Shown one piece after another: positions 18,408 to 29,000 of a DNA stretch of 64,000 bases. The notes beneath the pieces were generated by a model. The model saw only the letters and a list, made by a program, of their open reading frames with translations. It was not told the DNA's origin and ran no database searches. This DNA is from NCEH01 sp040049195 (lineage in GTDB: Bacteria > Pseudomonadota > Alphaproteobacteria > Rhizobiales > Xanthobacteraceae), in the NCBI RefSeq assembly GCF_040049195.1, contig NZ_JBDZDL010000001.1. The stretch is one strand, 5' to 3'. Each line of letters opens with the position of its first letter. The first letter of the stretch is position 1. The translations under genes and the position numbers were made by a program.

Positions 18408-19582
18408 GCGCGCTTCTCGGCGCTGGCGGTGGAGAGGGGGGCGGCCTGCGGCTTCGCGTTGGGCGCCACGGTCACGGTGACGTGGGCGCCGGGGGTCAGC
18501 TTGTATTGCCCGTCCACCACCACGCGCTCGCCGGGCGTGAGCCCGGTTTCCACCACCATCTGTCCGGCGCGGCTGGGCCCGACGGTGACGGCGCGCTTCT
18601 CCACCGTGTCGTCGTCGCGCACCACATAGACGTAGAACCCGTCCGGCCCGCGCTGCACCACCTGCGCCGGCACCAGGATGGCGTCCTTGCGGGTGTCCAC
18701 CAGCACCTGCGCATTCACGAACGCGCCCGGCCAGAGCTTGAGATCGTCGTTCGGGAAGGTGGCCTTGATGCGGATCGTGCCGGTGCTCTGGTCGATCTGG
18801 TTGTCGATCAGCGTCACCGTGCCGGAGCCAAGCTGGGTCACGCCGTCGCGGCGGAAGGCGAGCACCGAGACCGGGCCCCGGCCCATGGCGGCCACCACGT
18901 CGTCAAACCGGTCCTGCGGCAGCGAGATGATGACCGAGATCGGCTTCAGCTGGGTGATGACCACGAGCCCGGTGGTGTCGGATGCGTGAACGATATTGCC
19001 CTCGTCCAGCAGCCGCACGCCGGTGCGGCCGGAAATCGGCGCGCGCACCGTGGTGTAGCCGAGCTGCACGTTCGCGCTGTCGATGGCGGCATCATCGCCC
19101 TGGATCGCCGCTTCATATTGGGCGACCAGGGCATTCTGGGTGTCGAGCTGCTGCTGGGAGATCGCGTTCTTCGCCACCAGCTGCTTGAAGCGGTCCTGGT
19201 CGAGCTTGGCATTGGCCAGCTGCGCCTGGTCCTTGGCCTTGGCGGCCTGCGCCTGGGCGAGGGTGGCCTGGAACGGGCGCGGGTCGATCTGCGCCAGCAC
19301 GTCGCCGGCCTTCACATCCTGCCCCTCGCTGAAGGTGACCTTGTCCAGCTCGCCGTCGACCCGCACCTTCACCGTGACCGAATTGAAGGCCTGAACGGTG
19401 CCGAGCCCGGTGGCATAGACCGGGAAGCTCTCCTCGCGCACAGATGTGGCGAGCACGGGGATCGGGGGTGGGGCCTTCTTGGCATTGGCCTGGGGCGAGG
19501 AGGGCGCGGCAAACCCATAGTGCCAAGCAAGTGCGCCGGCGATCAGAATGGCCGGCGTTACGACCCACACGAGACGAGGCAT
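18404..19582 (-). CDS. RND efflux periplasmic adaptor (membrane fusion protein)
   Basis: This is an MdtA/AcrA-like adaptor of about 392 residues that bridges the RND pump and an outer-membrane channel. It has an N-terminal membrane anchor (LVWVVTPAILIAGALAW), a barrel/lipoyl region VKVRVDGELDKVTFSEGQDV, a coiled-coil hairpin with many Gln/Ala residues (AQAQAAKAKDQAQLANAKLD) and a C-terminal membrane-proximal domain. The ATG at 19582 has AGGG close upstream; an in-frame GTG at 19621 would add 13 residues. It is transcribed away from the ECF sigma gene. Confidence 0.88.
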   Translation of the reverse strand: MPRLVWVVTPAILIAGALAWHYGFAAPSSPQANAKKAPPPIPVLATSVREESFPVYATGLGTVQAFNSVTVKVRVDGELDKVTFSEGQDVKAGDVLAQIDPRPFQATLAQAQAAKAKDQAQLANAKLDQDRFKQLVAKNAISQQQLDTQNALVAQYEAAIQGDDAAIDSANVQLGYTTVRAPISGRTGVRLLDEGNIVHASDTTGLVVITQLKPISVIISLPQDRFDDVVAAMGRGPVSVLAFRRDGVTQLGSGTVTLIDNQIDQSTGTIRIKATFPNDDLKLWPGAFVNAQVLVDTRKDAILVPAQVVQRGPDGFYVYVVRDDDTVEKRAVTVGPSRAGQMVVETGLTPGERVVVDGQYKLTPGAHVTVTVAPNAKPQAAPLSTASAEKRA

Positions 19583-19801
19583 CAGCCCTATTCCCTTTCG
19601 ACCGTTACCGCCTTTGAACACGGTATCCGCGCGAACCCTGCGGTGCGGGAGGCCGACCTCGCGAAACCGTGAAGCGGCGGCGAACGGCGATGCAGCGCAG
19701 GGTTTCAGGCCGCCATGTGTTGAACCCTATGGACCCCCGTGCCTGCGGCGGGGCGCAAGGCCGCAGGGGCCGCCGCTTTTTGGCCGTCGGATTGAGGAGA
19801 C

Positions 19802-20398
19802 ATGCATCATGGTGGCATGCTGCGGCGAACGGGGGCAGGTTCGAGTACCCGGATGGGCGAAGCGAGCGACGAAGACCTCATGGCGCGCGTCGCCCAAGGG
19901 GATGCGGCAGCTTTCCGTGTGCTCACCGCGCGTTATGCGGTGCGCGCCGTTGCCCTCGCACGCCGCTTCCTCGGCAATTCCGCCGATGCGGAGGACATCG
20001 TCCAGGATGCCTTTCTGCGGGTCTGGCGCGCGGCCCCGCGCTGGCAGCCGACGGCCGCTTTCGGGACCTGGTTCTATCGTATCGTCGTCAATCTGTGCCT
20101 CAACCACCGCCGCCGCCGGGATTTCGCGCCGCTCGACGATGCGGCCGAGATCGCCGATCCGGCGCCCGACGCCCTCGCCGGCCTGGCCCGTGGGGCAGAG
20201 GACCGCGCGCTCGCCCGCGCCATCGCCGAGCTGCCGGAGCGGCAAAGGGCGGCCGTGCTGCTTACCTATTGGGAAGGGCTGTCCAATGCCCGCACCGCGG
20301 AAATCCTCGACGCCTCGGTTTCCGGCGTCGAGACCTTGCTGGTCCGAGCCCGGCGCGCATTGCGTGCCCGGCTCGGCCCGCAGCTTGGGGAGGAATGA
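19802..20398 (+). CDS. ECF-type RNA polymerase sigma factor
   Basis: This is a 198-residue group 4 sigma factor. Region 2 spans about residues 25-95, with the -10 recognition segment DAEDIVQDAFLRVWRAAP. Region 4 lies at about 135-190, with a helix-turn-helix around LSNARTAEILDASVSGVETL. A GAGGAG site lies 2 bp before the ATG at 19802, which is tight, so the true start may be Met6 (19817) or Met18 (19853), where homology begins. The next gene starts 3 bp after its stop, as expected for a sigma/anti-sigma pair. It sits between two RND systems on opposite strands and may control one or both. Confidence 0.88.
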   Translation: MHHGGMLRRTGAGSSTRMGEASDEDLMARVAQGDAAAFRVLTARYAVRAVALARRFLGNSADAEDIVQDAFLRVWRAAPRWQPTAAFGTWFYRIVVNLCLNHRRRRDFAPLDDAAEIADPAPDALAGLARGAEDRALARAIAELPERQRAAVLLTYWEGLSNARTAEILDASVSGVETLLVRARRALRARLGPQLGEE

Positions 20399-20401
20399 AG
20401 A

Positions 20402-20890
20402 ATGACCCATGACGAATTCGAGCATCTGCTCGTCGCGCACGGGGCCGATGTTGCGTTGTGGCCCGAGCCGGCGCGCCAGCGGGCGCGCGACTTGATGGCG
20501 CGCGATGGTTCGGTGGCCGCCCTGCGCGCCAATCATGCAAGCCTCGACGCGCGCCTGGCGCGCGCGGCGGCGGCCGGGCCGGTGGCGCAGGATGTTGCGG
20601 CCGGCGGGCGGATCGCCGCGCGCCTCGCGGCGCTGCCGCTGCCGAAGCAGGATGCGCGGGCGCCGGTGCGATGGCTGCCCTCCTGGCTGCTGGCGCTGGA
20701 TCTGCGCCCCGCATGGCCGAGCATCGCCGCGCTGGCGGGCATGGCGGTTCTCGGCTTCCTCGCCGGGTTCAGCGTCGTCAATCCCACCTTGTTCGACCAG
20801 GCGATGGCCATCGGCGCCCATCCGCAGGTCAGCGCCGATCTCAGCACCCTCGTGTTCGAGCCCGGCCCGGTCGAGGAAAGCGCATTGTGA
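20402..20890 (+). CDS. Putative membrane anti-sigma factor
   Basis: This is a 162-residue protein immediately after the ECF sigma gene. The N-terminal half (MTHDEFEHLLVAHGADVALW) is acidic, helical and probably cytoplasmic. One transmembrane segment is at about residues 105-125 (SIAALAGMAVLGFLAGFSVV), and a short periplasmic tail follows. There is no zinc-binding HxxxCxxC motif, so it is not a ZAS-type anti-sigma factor. Position and topology support the call more than sequence motifs do. Confidence 0.62.
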   Translation: MTHDEFEHLLVAHGADVALWPEPARQRARDLMARDGSVAALRANHASLDARLARAAAAGPVAQDVAAGGRIAARLAALPLPKQDARAPVRWLPSWLLALDLRPAWPSIAALAGMAVLGFLAGFSVVNPTLFDQAMAIGAHPQVSADLSTLVFEPGPVEESAL

Positions 20891-20907
20891 ACGGAGGCGC
20901 GATCAGC

Positions 20908-21402
20908 ATGGGCCTGTCCCAGCCGAGGCGGCTGCTTCTGGTGGCCTCCCTTGCCCTGAACCTGTTCTTCATCGGCCTCGCGGTGGCGGTGGCGATCCAG
21001 GAGACGCGCGAGCGCGCGGCGCGTCCCGCGCCGGTTGTGCTCGATCGCAGCCCGGCGGCGCGCATCGACCGGCTCGCGGCCGCGCTGCCGCCGGCGGATG
21101 CTCAGGCCCTCAAGGCCCGATTCCAGAGCGCGCTCGGCACCATCGACGCCGCGCAGGCGGCCTCGCGCGTGGCGCAGGACAAGGTGCGTGCGGCCTTGTC
21201 CGCCGAGCCGTTCGAATCCGCCGCCGCCGATGCCGCCCTGATGCAGCTGCGGGAGGCGCGGCGGGGCCTGTGGCGCGCGCTGCACGCGGTGATCGTCGGG
21301 GCCGCCGGCGACATGTCGGCGGAGGGTCGCACGCGGCTCGCGAGCTGGGTTCCCCCCGAGGACGGCGATCGCAACGCCTCGTCCGAACCACAATCAAGGT
21401 GA
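20908..21402 (+). CDS. Periplasmic Spy/CnrX-like (Metal_resist-type) protein
   Basis: This encodes 164 residues. An N-terminal membrane anchor or uncleaved signal (LLLVASLALNLFFIGLAVAV) is followed by a long, Ala/Gln/Arg-rich all-helical periplasmic part typical of the CnrX/ZraP/Spy group. In such sets the protein senses envelope stress or metals and works with the anti-sigma factor. It contains only one histidine and no cysteine, so classical Ni/Co sensing by histidines is unlikely. GGAGG lies 10 bp before the ATG at 20908; a GTG at 20887 overlapping the anti-sigma stop is an alternative start. Confidence 0.65.
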   Translation: MGLSQPRRLLLVASLALNLFFIGLAVAVAIQETRERAARPAPVVLDRSPAARIDRLAAALPPADAQALKARFQSALGTIDAAQAASRVAQDKVRAALSAEPFESAAADAALMQLREARRGLWRALHAVIVGAAGDMSAEGRTRLASWVPPEDGDRNASSEPQSR

Positions 21403-21450
21403 TGATGCGGAGCGCGAGCGCTCAGCACTCCCAAGCTATCTGGTGTCCCA

Positions 21451-22926
21451 ATGAACGACCCCCGCCCGTTGCGTGATTTGCGCGGCGAACCCATCAATCT
21501 CGCACCCGAGGCGGCGTCCAAGCGCCGCCGCTGGTTTCCCTGGTCGTTCCTCGTGTTCCTGGCCCTGCTGGCGCTCGTGGGGGCCGGCTTCCTGATCCGC
21601 CCGCAGGAAACAGCCAAGCCGGGCGGCCGCAACGGCTTGGCCGGCATGCCCGTGCCGGTGGCGACCGCGCTCGCGCAGACCGGCAGCATGCCGGTGACGC
21701 TCACCGCCCTCGGCACCGTCACGCCGCTCACCACCGTGACCGTGAAGACGCAGATCAGCGGCCGCCTGATCAATCTGTTCTTCACCGAAGGACAGGAAAT
21801 CCAGGCCGGCGCGCCGCTCGCGGAAGTCGATCCGCGGCCCTATGAGGCGGCGCTGAAGCAGGCGCAGGGCCAGCTCGCCCGCGACCAGGCGCAGCTGAAG
21901 AACGCCCAGCTCGATCTCAACCGCTACAGCCAACTGGTGGCCAAGAACGCGGCCTCCCAGCAGCAGGTGGATACCCAGCAAGCGCTGGTGCAGCAATATC
22001 AGGGCACGGTGGAGATGGACGAGGCGCAGGTGCGCACCGCCGAGCTGAACCTCGAATATTGCCACATCACCGCGCCGGTCACCGGCCGCGTCGGCTTGCG
22101 GCAGGTGGACCGCGGGAATTACGTCCAGGCGGGCGATTCCACCGGCATCGCCGTCATCACCCAGATCAAGCCGATCACCGTGCTGTTCTCCTTGCCCGAG
22201 GACAAGGTGCCCCAGGTGCTGAAGCGGCTGAACTCCGGCGCCGACCTGCCGGTGGTGGTCTATGACCGCAACCGCCGCGCCGCCCTCGCCACGGGCAAGC
22301 TCGTGACCATCGACAACCAGGTGGACGTGACCACCGGCACGGTGAAGCTGAAGGCGCAATTCGACAATGCGGACGAGGCGTTGTTCCCGAGCCAGTTCGT
22401 GAACGTGGACCTGCTGGTGGACACGCTCACCAACGTCACCGTCATTCCCTCGGCGGCGGTGCAGCGCGGCGCGCCGGGCACCTATGTCTATCTGGTCCAG
22501 CCCGACAATACGGTGAGCGTGCGCAAGGTCACGCTCGGTCCGTCCGACGCCAGCCGCATCGTCGTGACCCAGGGGCTCGCGCCGGGCGACAAGGTGGTGG
22601 TGGACGGGGCGGACAAGCTGCGCGAGGGCGCCAAGATCAGCGAGCCCGACGCGGCGGCCGGCACCAGGCCCGGACCGGCCGCCGGCGAGGGATCGGAACG
22701 CCGCCAGCGCCGCAACCAGGAAAATCGTGATCACGGCAAGGGCGAGGTCGCGGTTCCCGCCACGCCGGGCCCGGCCTCTCCCGCTGCCCCGGACGCGTCC
22801 GCACCCGCCGCCCAAAGGCCTGCCACCCCGCCGCCCGCCGGCACGGTGCCGGCGGTGGGGCCGAGCATCGTTCCCGACGCCGGTCCGGGTGCCGCGGCGC
22901 CGCCGACCCAGGGCGGTGTGAAATGA
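21451..22926 (+). CDS. RND efflux periplasmic adaptor (MdtA-like) with Pro/Ala-rich tail
   Basis: This is a 491-residue membrane fusion protein. It has a cytoplasmic N-terminus, one transmembrane anchor (WSFLVFLALLALVGAGFLI), a lipoyl/barrel segment around VTVKTQISGRLINLFFTEGQ, a coiled-coil hairpin and a membrane-proximal domain ending near residue 395. The last 90 or so residues are low-complexity Pro/Ala/Gly with a charged SERRQRRNQENRDHGKG block; MdtA-type adaptors usually stop before this. It is followed by two pump genes, so the set has an MdtABC-like layout. Confidence 0.88.
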   Translation: MNDPRPLRDLRGEPINLAPEAASKRRRWFPWSFLVFLALLALVGAGFLIRPQETAKPGGRNGLAGMPVPVATALAQTGSMPVTLTALGTVTPLTTVTVKTQISGRLINLFFTEGQEIQAGAPLAEVDPRPYEAALKQAQGQLARDQAQLKNAQLDLNRYSQLVAKNAASQQQVDTQQALVQQYQGTVEMDEAQVRTAELNLEYCHITAPVTGRVGLRQVDRGNYVQAGDSTGIAVITQIKPITVLFSLPEDKVPQVLKRLNSGADLPVVVYDRNRRAALATGKLVTIDNQVDVTTGTVKLKAQFDNADEALFPSQFVNVDLLVDTLTNVTVIPSAAVQRGAPGTYVYLVQPDNTVSVRKVTLGPSDASRIVVTQGLAPGDKVVVDGADKLREGAKISEPDAAAGTRPGPAAGEGSERRQRRNQENRDHGKGEVAVPATPGPASPAAPDASAPAAQRPATPPPAGTVPAVGPSIVPDAGPGAAAPPTQGGVK

Positions 22927-22978
22927 GGCCGGTGGGGCCCGCGCGGCGGGTCGCGGTACCGGCGCGGGAGGGCGCGGC

Positions 22979-25900
22979 GTGAATCCCTCCCAACCGTTCA
23001 TCGTCCGGCCGGTCGCCACCTCCCTGCTGATGGCGGCGCTGCTGCTGGTCGGCATCGTGGCGTTCCGCTTCCTGCCGCTTTCCGCCCTGCCGGAGGTGGA
23101 TTATCCCACCATCGCCGTGCGCACCTTCTATCCCGGCGCCAGCCCGGAGGTGATGACCTCCTCCGTGACGGCGCCGCTGGAGCGCCAGCTCGGGCAGATG
23201 CCGAACCTCAAGCAGATGTCCTCGGCCTCCTCGGCGGGCGCCTCGGTCATCACGCTGCAATTCGGGCTGGAACTGTCCCTGGACGTGGCCGAACAGGAAG
23301 TGCAGGCGGCGATCAATGCCGCCGGCAACCTGCTGCCGTCGGATCTGCCGGCGCCGCCGATCTACGCCAAGGTGAACCCCGCCGACGCGCCGATCCTCAC
23401 GCTCGCGGTGACCTCGAAGACGCTGGCACCGACCGAGCTTCAGGACCTTGCCGACACGCGGGTGGCGCAGAAGCTCTCGCAGATCGCCGGCGTGGGCCTC
23501 GTGAGCCTGTCCGGCGGCCAGCGGCCGGCGGTGCGCATCCGCGCCAATCTCTCCGCGCTCGCCGCCTACGGCCTCAATATCGACGACCTGCGCACCAGCG
23601 TCGCCAATGCCAATGTGAACACGCCGAAGGGCAGTTTCGACGGCCCCATGCGGGCCTATTCGGTGAACGCGAACGACCAGATCCGCGACCCGGCGATCTA
23701 TAGCGACCTGGTCATCGCCTATCGCAAGGGCGCGCCGGTGCGGCTCTCCCAGGTGGCGGAGGTGATCGCGGGGGCGGAGAACGACAAGCTCGCCGCCTGG
23801 ATGAACACCACGCCGGCCATCATCCTCAACATCCAGCGCCAGCCGGGCGCGAACGTGATCGCCGTGGTGGACGAGATCAAGGCGCTGCTGCCGGAACTCA
23901 CCGCCAACCTGCCGTCGAGCGTGGATGTCGCCGTGCTCACCGACCGCACCACCACCATCCGCGCCTCGGTGCGCGACGTGGAGCTGGAGCTGGTGCTCGC
24001 CTTGGTGCTGGTGGTGCTGGTGATCTTCGTGTTCCTGCGCGATATCCCGGCCACCGTCATCCCCAGCCTCTCGGTGCCGCTCTCCATCGTCGGCACCTTC
24101 GCGGTGATGTATCTGGCGGGCTTCTCGCTCAACAATCTCTCGCTCATGGCGCTGACCATCGCCACCGGCTTCGTGGTGGACGATGCCATCGTCATGATCG
24201 AGAACATCGCCCGCTATATCGAGATGGGGATGAAGCCGTTCGACGCGGCGCTGAAGGGCTCGGCGCAGATCGGCTTCACCATCGTCTCGCTCACCGTCTC
24301 GCTGATCGCGGTGCTGATTCCGCTGCTGTTCATGGCGGACGTGGTGGGCCGCCTGTTCCGCGAATTCGCCATCACGCTCGCGGTGACGATCCTGATCTCG
24401 GCGGTGGTCTCGCTGACCCTGGTGCCGATGCTGTGCGCGCGCCTGCTCAAGGCGCGGCCGGTGGAAGACGGCCCGCGCAAGCGCACCTGGTTCGACAGCC
24501 TGATCTCCGGCTACGGCGCCATGCTGCGCGTGGTGCTGCGCCACCAGGGCGCGACCCTGCTGGTGGCGGTGGCGACGCTCGGCGTGACGGTGGCGCTCTA
24601 TGTGGCGATCCCCAAGGGCTTCTTCCCGGTGCAGGACACGGGGCTGATCTCCGGCGTCTCGGAAGGCCCGCAATCCATCTCCTATGCCGGCATGGCGGAA
24701 CGCCAGCAGGCGCTGGCCGCCGCGATCCTGAAGGATCCCGACGTCTCCGCGCTCTCCTCCTTCATCGGCGCCGACGGCACCAACCCGACACTGAACACCG
24801 GCCGCTTCCTCATCGAGCTGAAGCCGAAGGGCGAGCGCACGGCCACCGTCTCCGACGTGATCCGCCGCATCACGGCGGACGTGGCGCACCTGTCCGGCGT
24901 CGCGCTCTATCTCCAGCCGGTGCAGGATCTCACCATCGACGCGACCTCGGGCCGGGGGCAATACACCTTCGTGCTGCAGGATACCGACCCGGCGGAGCTG
25001 TCCCTGTGGGTGCCGCGCCTGCTGGATCGCCTGTCCCGCAGCCCGGAACTCGCCGATGTCACCAGCAATCTGCAGGACCGGGGCCTCGCGGTGGACATCA
25101 CGGTGGACCGCGACACCGCCGCCCGGTTCGGCATCACCATGGCGACGGTGGACAACGCGCTCTACGATTCCTTCGGCCAGCGCATCATCTCCACCATCTT
25201 CACCCAGACCAGCCAGTATCGCGTGATCCTGGAAGCCGATCCGAAGCTTCAGGCCACGCTGAAATCCCTCGATACGGTCTATCTGCCGGGGTCCAACGGC
25301 GCGCAGGTGCCGCTGTCCGCCATCGCCACCATCACCGAGCGGCCGGCGCCCCTGCAGATCAGCCATCTCAGCCAGTTTCCGGCGGTCACGGTCTCCTTCA
25401 ACCTCGCGCCCGGCGTGGCGCTGGACGCGGCGGTGGCGGCGGTGCAGCAGGCCGAGCGCGACATCGCCCTGCCGCCGAGCGTGGTCACCTCGTTCCAGGG
25501 CGCCGCGCTCGCGTTCCAGGCGGCGCTCGGCAACGAGTTGCTGCTGATCCTCGCCGCCATCGTCACGGTCTATATCGTGCTGGGCGTGCTCTATGAGAGC
25601 TACATCCACCCCATCACCATTCTCTCCACCTTGCCCTCGGCCAGCGTCGGCGCGCTGCTGGGCCTGATGGCCATGGGCGGGGAGCTCGACATCATCGGCA
25701 TCATCGGCATCATCCTGCTGATCGGCATCGTGAAGAAGAACGCGATCATGATGATCGACTTCGCGCTCGATGCGGAACGCAACCAGGGCCTGCCGCCCGC
25801 CGAGGCGATCTACCAGGCCTGCCTGCTGCGTTTCCGGCCGATCCTGATGACCACCATGGCGGCGATCCTCGGCGCGCTGCCGCTGATGCTCGGCTCGGGC

Positions 25901-26065
25901 GCCGGCGCGGAGCTGCGCCAGCCGCTCGGGGTGGCGATCGTCGGCGGCCTGGTGGTGAGCCAGGTCCTGACCCTGTTCACCACGCCGGTGATCTATCTCG
26001 CGTTCGAAAATCTGGCGCGGCGCTTCAGCGGGCGGCCCCGCATGGCGGCGGAACCGGCGGAATGA
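22979..26065 (+). CDS. RND efflux pump inner-membrane transporter (MdtB-like)
   Basis: This is a 1028-residue HAE1-family pump starting at GTG (MNPSQPFIVRPVATSLLMAA). The TM4 acidic pair is in ATGFVVDDAIVMIENIARY, a KGFFPVQDTGLISG segment follows, and the TM10 motif GIVKKNAIMMIDFALDAE is present. It is full length without interruption. Its stop overlaps the start of the next pump by 4 bp. Two different pump subunits behind one adaptor suggest a heterotrimeric pump like E. coli MdtBC, where one subunit type binds drug and the other supports proton flow. Confidence 0.9.
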   Translation: MNPSQPFIVRPVATSLLMAALLLVGIVAFRFLPLSALPEVDYPTIAVRTFYPGASPEVMTSSVTAPLERQLGQMPNLKQMSSASSAGASVITLQFGLELSLDVAEQEVQAAINAAGNLLPSDLPAPPIYAKVNPADAPILTLAVTSKTLAPTELQDLADTRVAQKLSQIAGVGLVSLSGGQRPAVRIRANLSALAAYGLNIDDLRTSVANANVNTPKGSFDGPMRAYSVNANDQIRDPAIYSDLVIAYRKGAPVRLSQVAEVIAGAENDKLAAWMNTTPAIILNIQRQPGANVIAVVDEIKALLPELTANLPSSVDVAVLTDRTTTIRASVRDVELELVLALVLVVLVIFVFLRDIPATVIPSLSVPLSIVGTFAVMYLAGFSLNNLSLMALTIATGFVVDDAIVMIENIARYIEMGMKPFDAALKGSAQIGFTIVSLTVSLIAVLIPLLFMADVVGRLFREFAITLAVTILISAVVSLTLVPMLCARLLKARPVEDGPRKRTWFDSLISGYGAMLRVVLRHQGATLLVAVATLGVTVALYVAIPKGFFPVQDTGLISGVSEGPQSISYAGMAERQQALAAAILKDPDVSALSSFIGADGTNPTLNTGRFLIELKPKGERTATVSDVIRRITADVAHLSGVALYLQPVQDLTIDATSGRGQYTFVLQDTDPAELSLWVPRLLDRLSRSPELADVTSNLQDRGLAVDITVDRDTAARFGITMATVDNALYDSFGQRIISTIFTQTSQYRVILEADPKLQATLKSLDTVYLPGSNGAQVPLSAIATITERPAPLQISHLSQFPAVTVSFNLAPGVALDAAVAAVQQAERDIALPPSVVTSFQGAALAFQAALGNELLLILAAIVTVYIVLGVLYESYIHPITILSTLPSASVGALLGLMAMGGELDIIGIIGIILLIGIVKKNAIMMIDFALDAERNQGLPPAEAIYQACLLRFRPILMTTMAAILGALPLMLGSGAGAELRQPLGVAIVGGLVVSQVLTLFTTPVIYLAFENLARRFSGRPRMAAEPAE

Positions 26066-29000
26066 ACATCTCCGCGCCCTTCATCCGGCGCTCGGTGGCG
26101 ACCACGCTGCTGACGCTGGGGTTTGCCGCGGCGGGGGCGCTCGCCTTCTTCTTCCTGCCGGTCTCGCCGCTGCCGCAGGTGGACCTGCCGACCATCCAGG
26201 TCACGGCCTCCATGCCGGGGGCCAATCCCGAGACCATGGCCTCCACCGTGGCGACGCCGCTGGAGCGCCATCTCGGCCAGATCGCGGACGTGTCCGAGAT
26301 CACCTCCACCAGTACGCTGGGCTCCACCCGCATCACCCTGCAATTCGGCCTCGACCGCGACATCGACGGCGCGGCGCGCGACGTGCAGGCCGCCATCAAT
26401 GCGGCGCGGGCGGACCTGCCGGCGGCGCTGCGCAGCAATCCCACCTATCGCAAGGTCAATCCCGCCGACGCGCCGATCATGATCATGGCGCTGACCTCCA
26501 AGACCCTGAGCCGCGGCCAGCTGTATGATTCCGCAGCCACCGTGCTGCAGCAGAAGCTCTCCCAGGTGAAGGGCGTGGGGCTCGTCACCATCGGCGGCTC
26601 CTCGCTGCCGGCGGTGCGGGTGGAGATCAATCCCCATGCCCTGTTCCAATACGGCATCGGGCTGGAGGACATCCGCGCCGCGCTCGCCTCGGCCAATGCC
26701 AATGCGCCGAAAGGGGCGATCGAGCAGGGCGACAAGCGCTATCAGATCTACACCAACGACCAGGCGCACGAGGCCGCCGCCTATCGCAATCTCGTCGTGG
26801 CCTATCGCAACGGCGCGCCGGTGCACCTGTCCGAGGTGGCGGACGTGGTGGATTCGGTCGAGAACGTGCGCAACGAGGGCCTCGCCAACGGCAGCCCCTC
26901 GGTGCTTCTGATCCTCTCGCGTGAGCCCGGCGCCAACATCATCGAGGCGGTGGAGCGGGTGAAGGCGGTGCTGCCGGAGCTGCGCGCCTCGATACCCGCC
27001 GACATCGACCTGTCCATCGCCATGGACCGCACCGGCTCGATCCGCGCCTCGCTGCACGATGTGGAGCGCAGCCTGGTGCTGGCGGTGATCCTGGTGGTGG
27101 CGGTGGTGCTGCTGTTCCTGCACGATCTGCGCACCGCGATCATTCCGAGCGTCGCGGTGCCGGTGTCGCTCGTCGGCACGTTCGGCTTCATGTACCTGCT
27201 GGGCTACAGCCTGGATAATTTCTCCCTCATGGCGCTCACCATCGCCACCGGCTTCGTGGTGGACGATGCCATCGTGGTGCTGGAGAACGTGACGCGCCAC
27301 GTGGAAGCCGGCATGTCGCGCATGGAGGCGGCGCTCCTCGGGGCGAAGGAGGTGGGGTTCACCGTCCTCTCCATGAGCCTCTCGCTGATCGCGGTGTTCA
27401 TCCCGATCCTGCTCATGGGCGGCATCGTCGGGCGCTTCTTCCGCGAATTCGCGGTCACCTTGTCGGTGACCATCCTGGTGTCGCTGGTGGTGTCGCTGAC
27501 GCTGACGCCCATGATGTGCGCGCGGCTCATCTCCCCGCCCTCGAAGAAGCCGCCGGGCCGCATCGGCCGCATGGGGGCGCGGATGTTCGGCGCGGTGCTG
27601 TCGGGCTACGATTTCACGCTCGGCTGGGCGCTGCGCCATCGCCTGTTCGTGCTGGTGATCCTCATCGCCACCGTGGCGCTCAACGTGCACCTGTTCACCG
27701 TGGTGCCGAAGGGCTTCTTCCCCCAGCAGGACATCGGCCAGATCATGGGCGGCATCCAGGCCGACCAGAGCATCTCCTTCCAGCTGATGCGGGAGAAGCT
27801 CGGCCGATTCGTCGCCATCGTGAAGGACGACCCGGCGGTGGATACGGTTGTGGGCTATACCGGCGGGGCGCAGACCAATTCGGGCTATCTGTTCATCGCC
27901 CTGAAGCCACTGGAGCAGCGCGACGCCTCCGCCGACCAGGTGATCGCGCGCCTGCGCCCCAAGCTCGCCAAGGTGCCGGGCGCCACCTTGTTCCTCCAGG
28001 CCATGCAGGACGTGCGCGCCGGCGGGCGCCAGAGCAACGCGCAATATCAATACACGCTGCAAAGCGACGATCTCGACCTGCTGCGGGAATGGACGCCGAA
28101 GATCACGGAAGCCTTGCGCGCGGTGCCGGACATCGTCGACGTGAATTCCGACACCCAGGAAAAAGGCCTGGAAATCGACCTCAAGATCGACCGCGACACC
28201 GCCGCCCGGCTCGGGCTCTCCATGAGCCAGATCTCGAACACGCTCTATGACGCGTTCGGCCAGCGGCAGGTCTCCACCATCTACGCGCCGCTGAACCAGT
28301 ATCACGTGGTGATGGAGGTGGCGCCGGCCTATTGGCAGGACCCGCGCACGCTCGACGACATCCGCATTTCCACCTCCGGCGGCGCGCTCGCCGGCAGCGC
28401 TTCCACGGCGGCGGTGGCGGCGGTGTCGACCCAGCTCACGGGCTCGGCCGACGCGCTCTCGGCGGACGCGGTGCGCAACGCCAATACCAACCGCATCGCC
28501 AACACCACCAAGTCCGGCGCCTCCACCGGGGCCGCGGTCAGCACCAAGTTCAATCTGTCGGTGCCGCTCTCCGCCTTCGCCACCTTCGGCCCCGGCACCA
28601 CGCCGCTGGCGGTGAACCACCAGGGCCTGTTCGCGGCCAGCACGCTCTCGTTCAATCTCAAGCCCGGCATCACGCTGGGCGAGGGGCTGGCGGCGATCAA
28701 CCGGACGATGGTGCAGCTCGGCGTTCCCGCGAGCATCCACGGCACCTCCCAGGGCACGGCGAAGCTGTTCCAGCAATCGCTGGGCACCCAGCCGCTGCTG
28801 ATCCTCGTGGCGCTGCTGAGCGTCTATCTGGTGCTCGGCATCCTGTATGAGAGCTTCGTGCACCCGCTCACCATCCTGTCCACCCTGCCGTCGGCGGGGG
28901 TGGGGGCGGTGCTGGCGCTGATCGTGTGCAAGAGCGAGTTCAGCCTGATCGCGCTGATCGGCGTGATCCTGCTGATCGGCATCGTGAAGAAGAACGCCAT

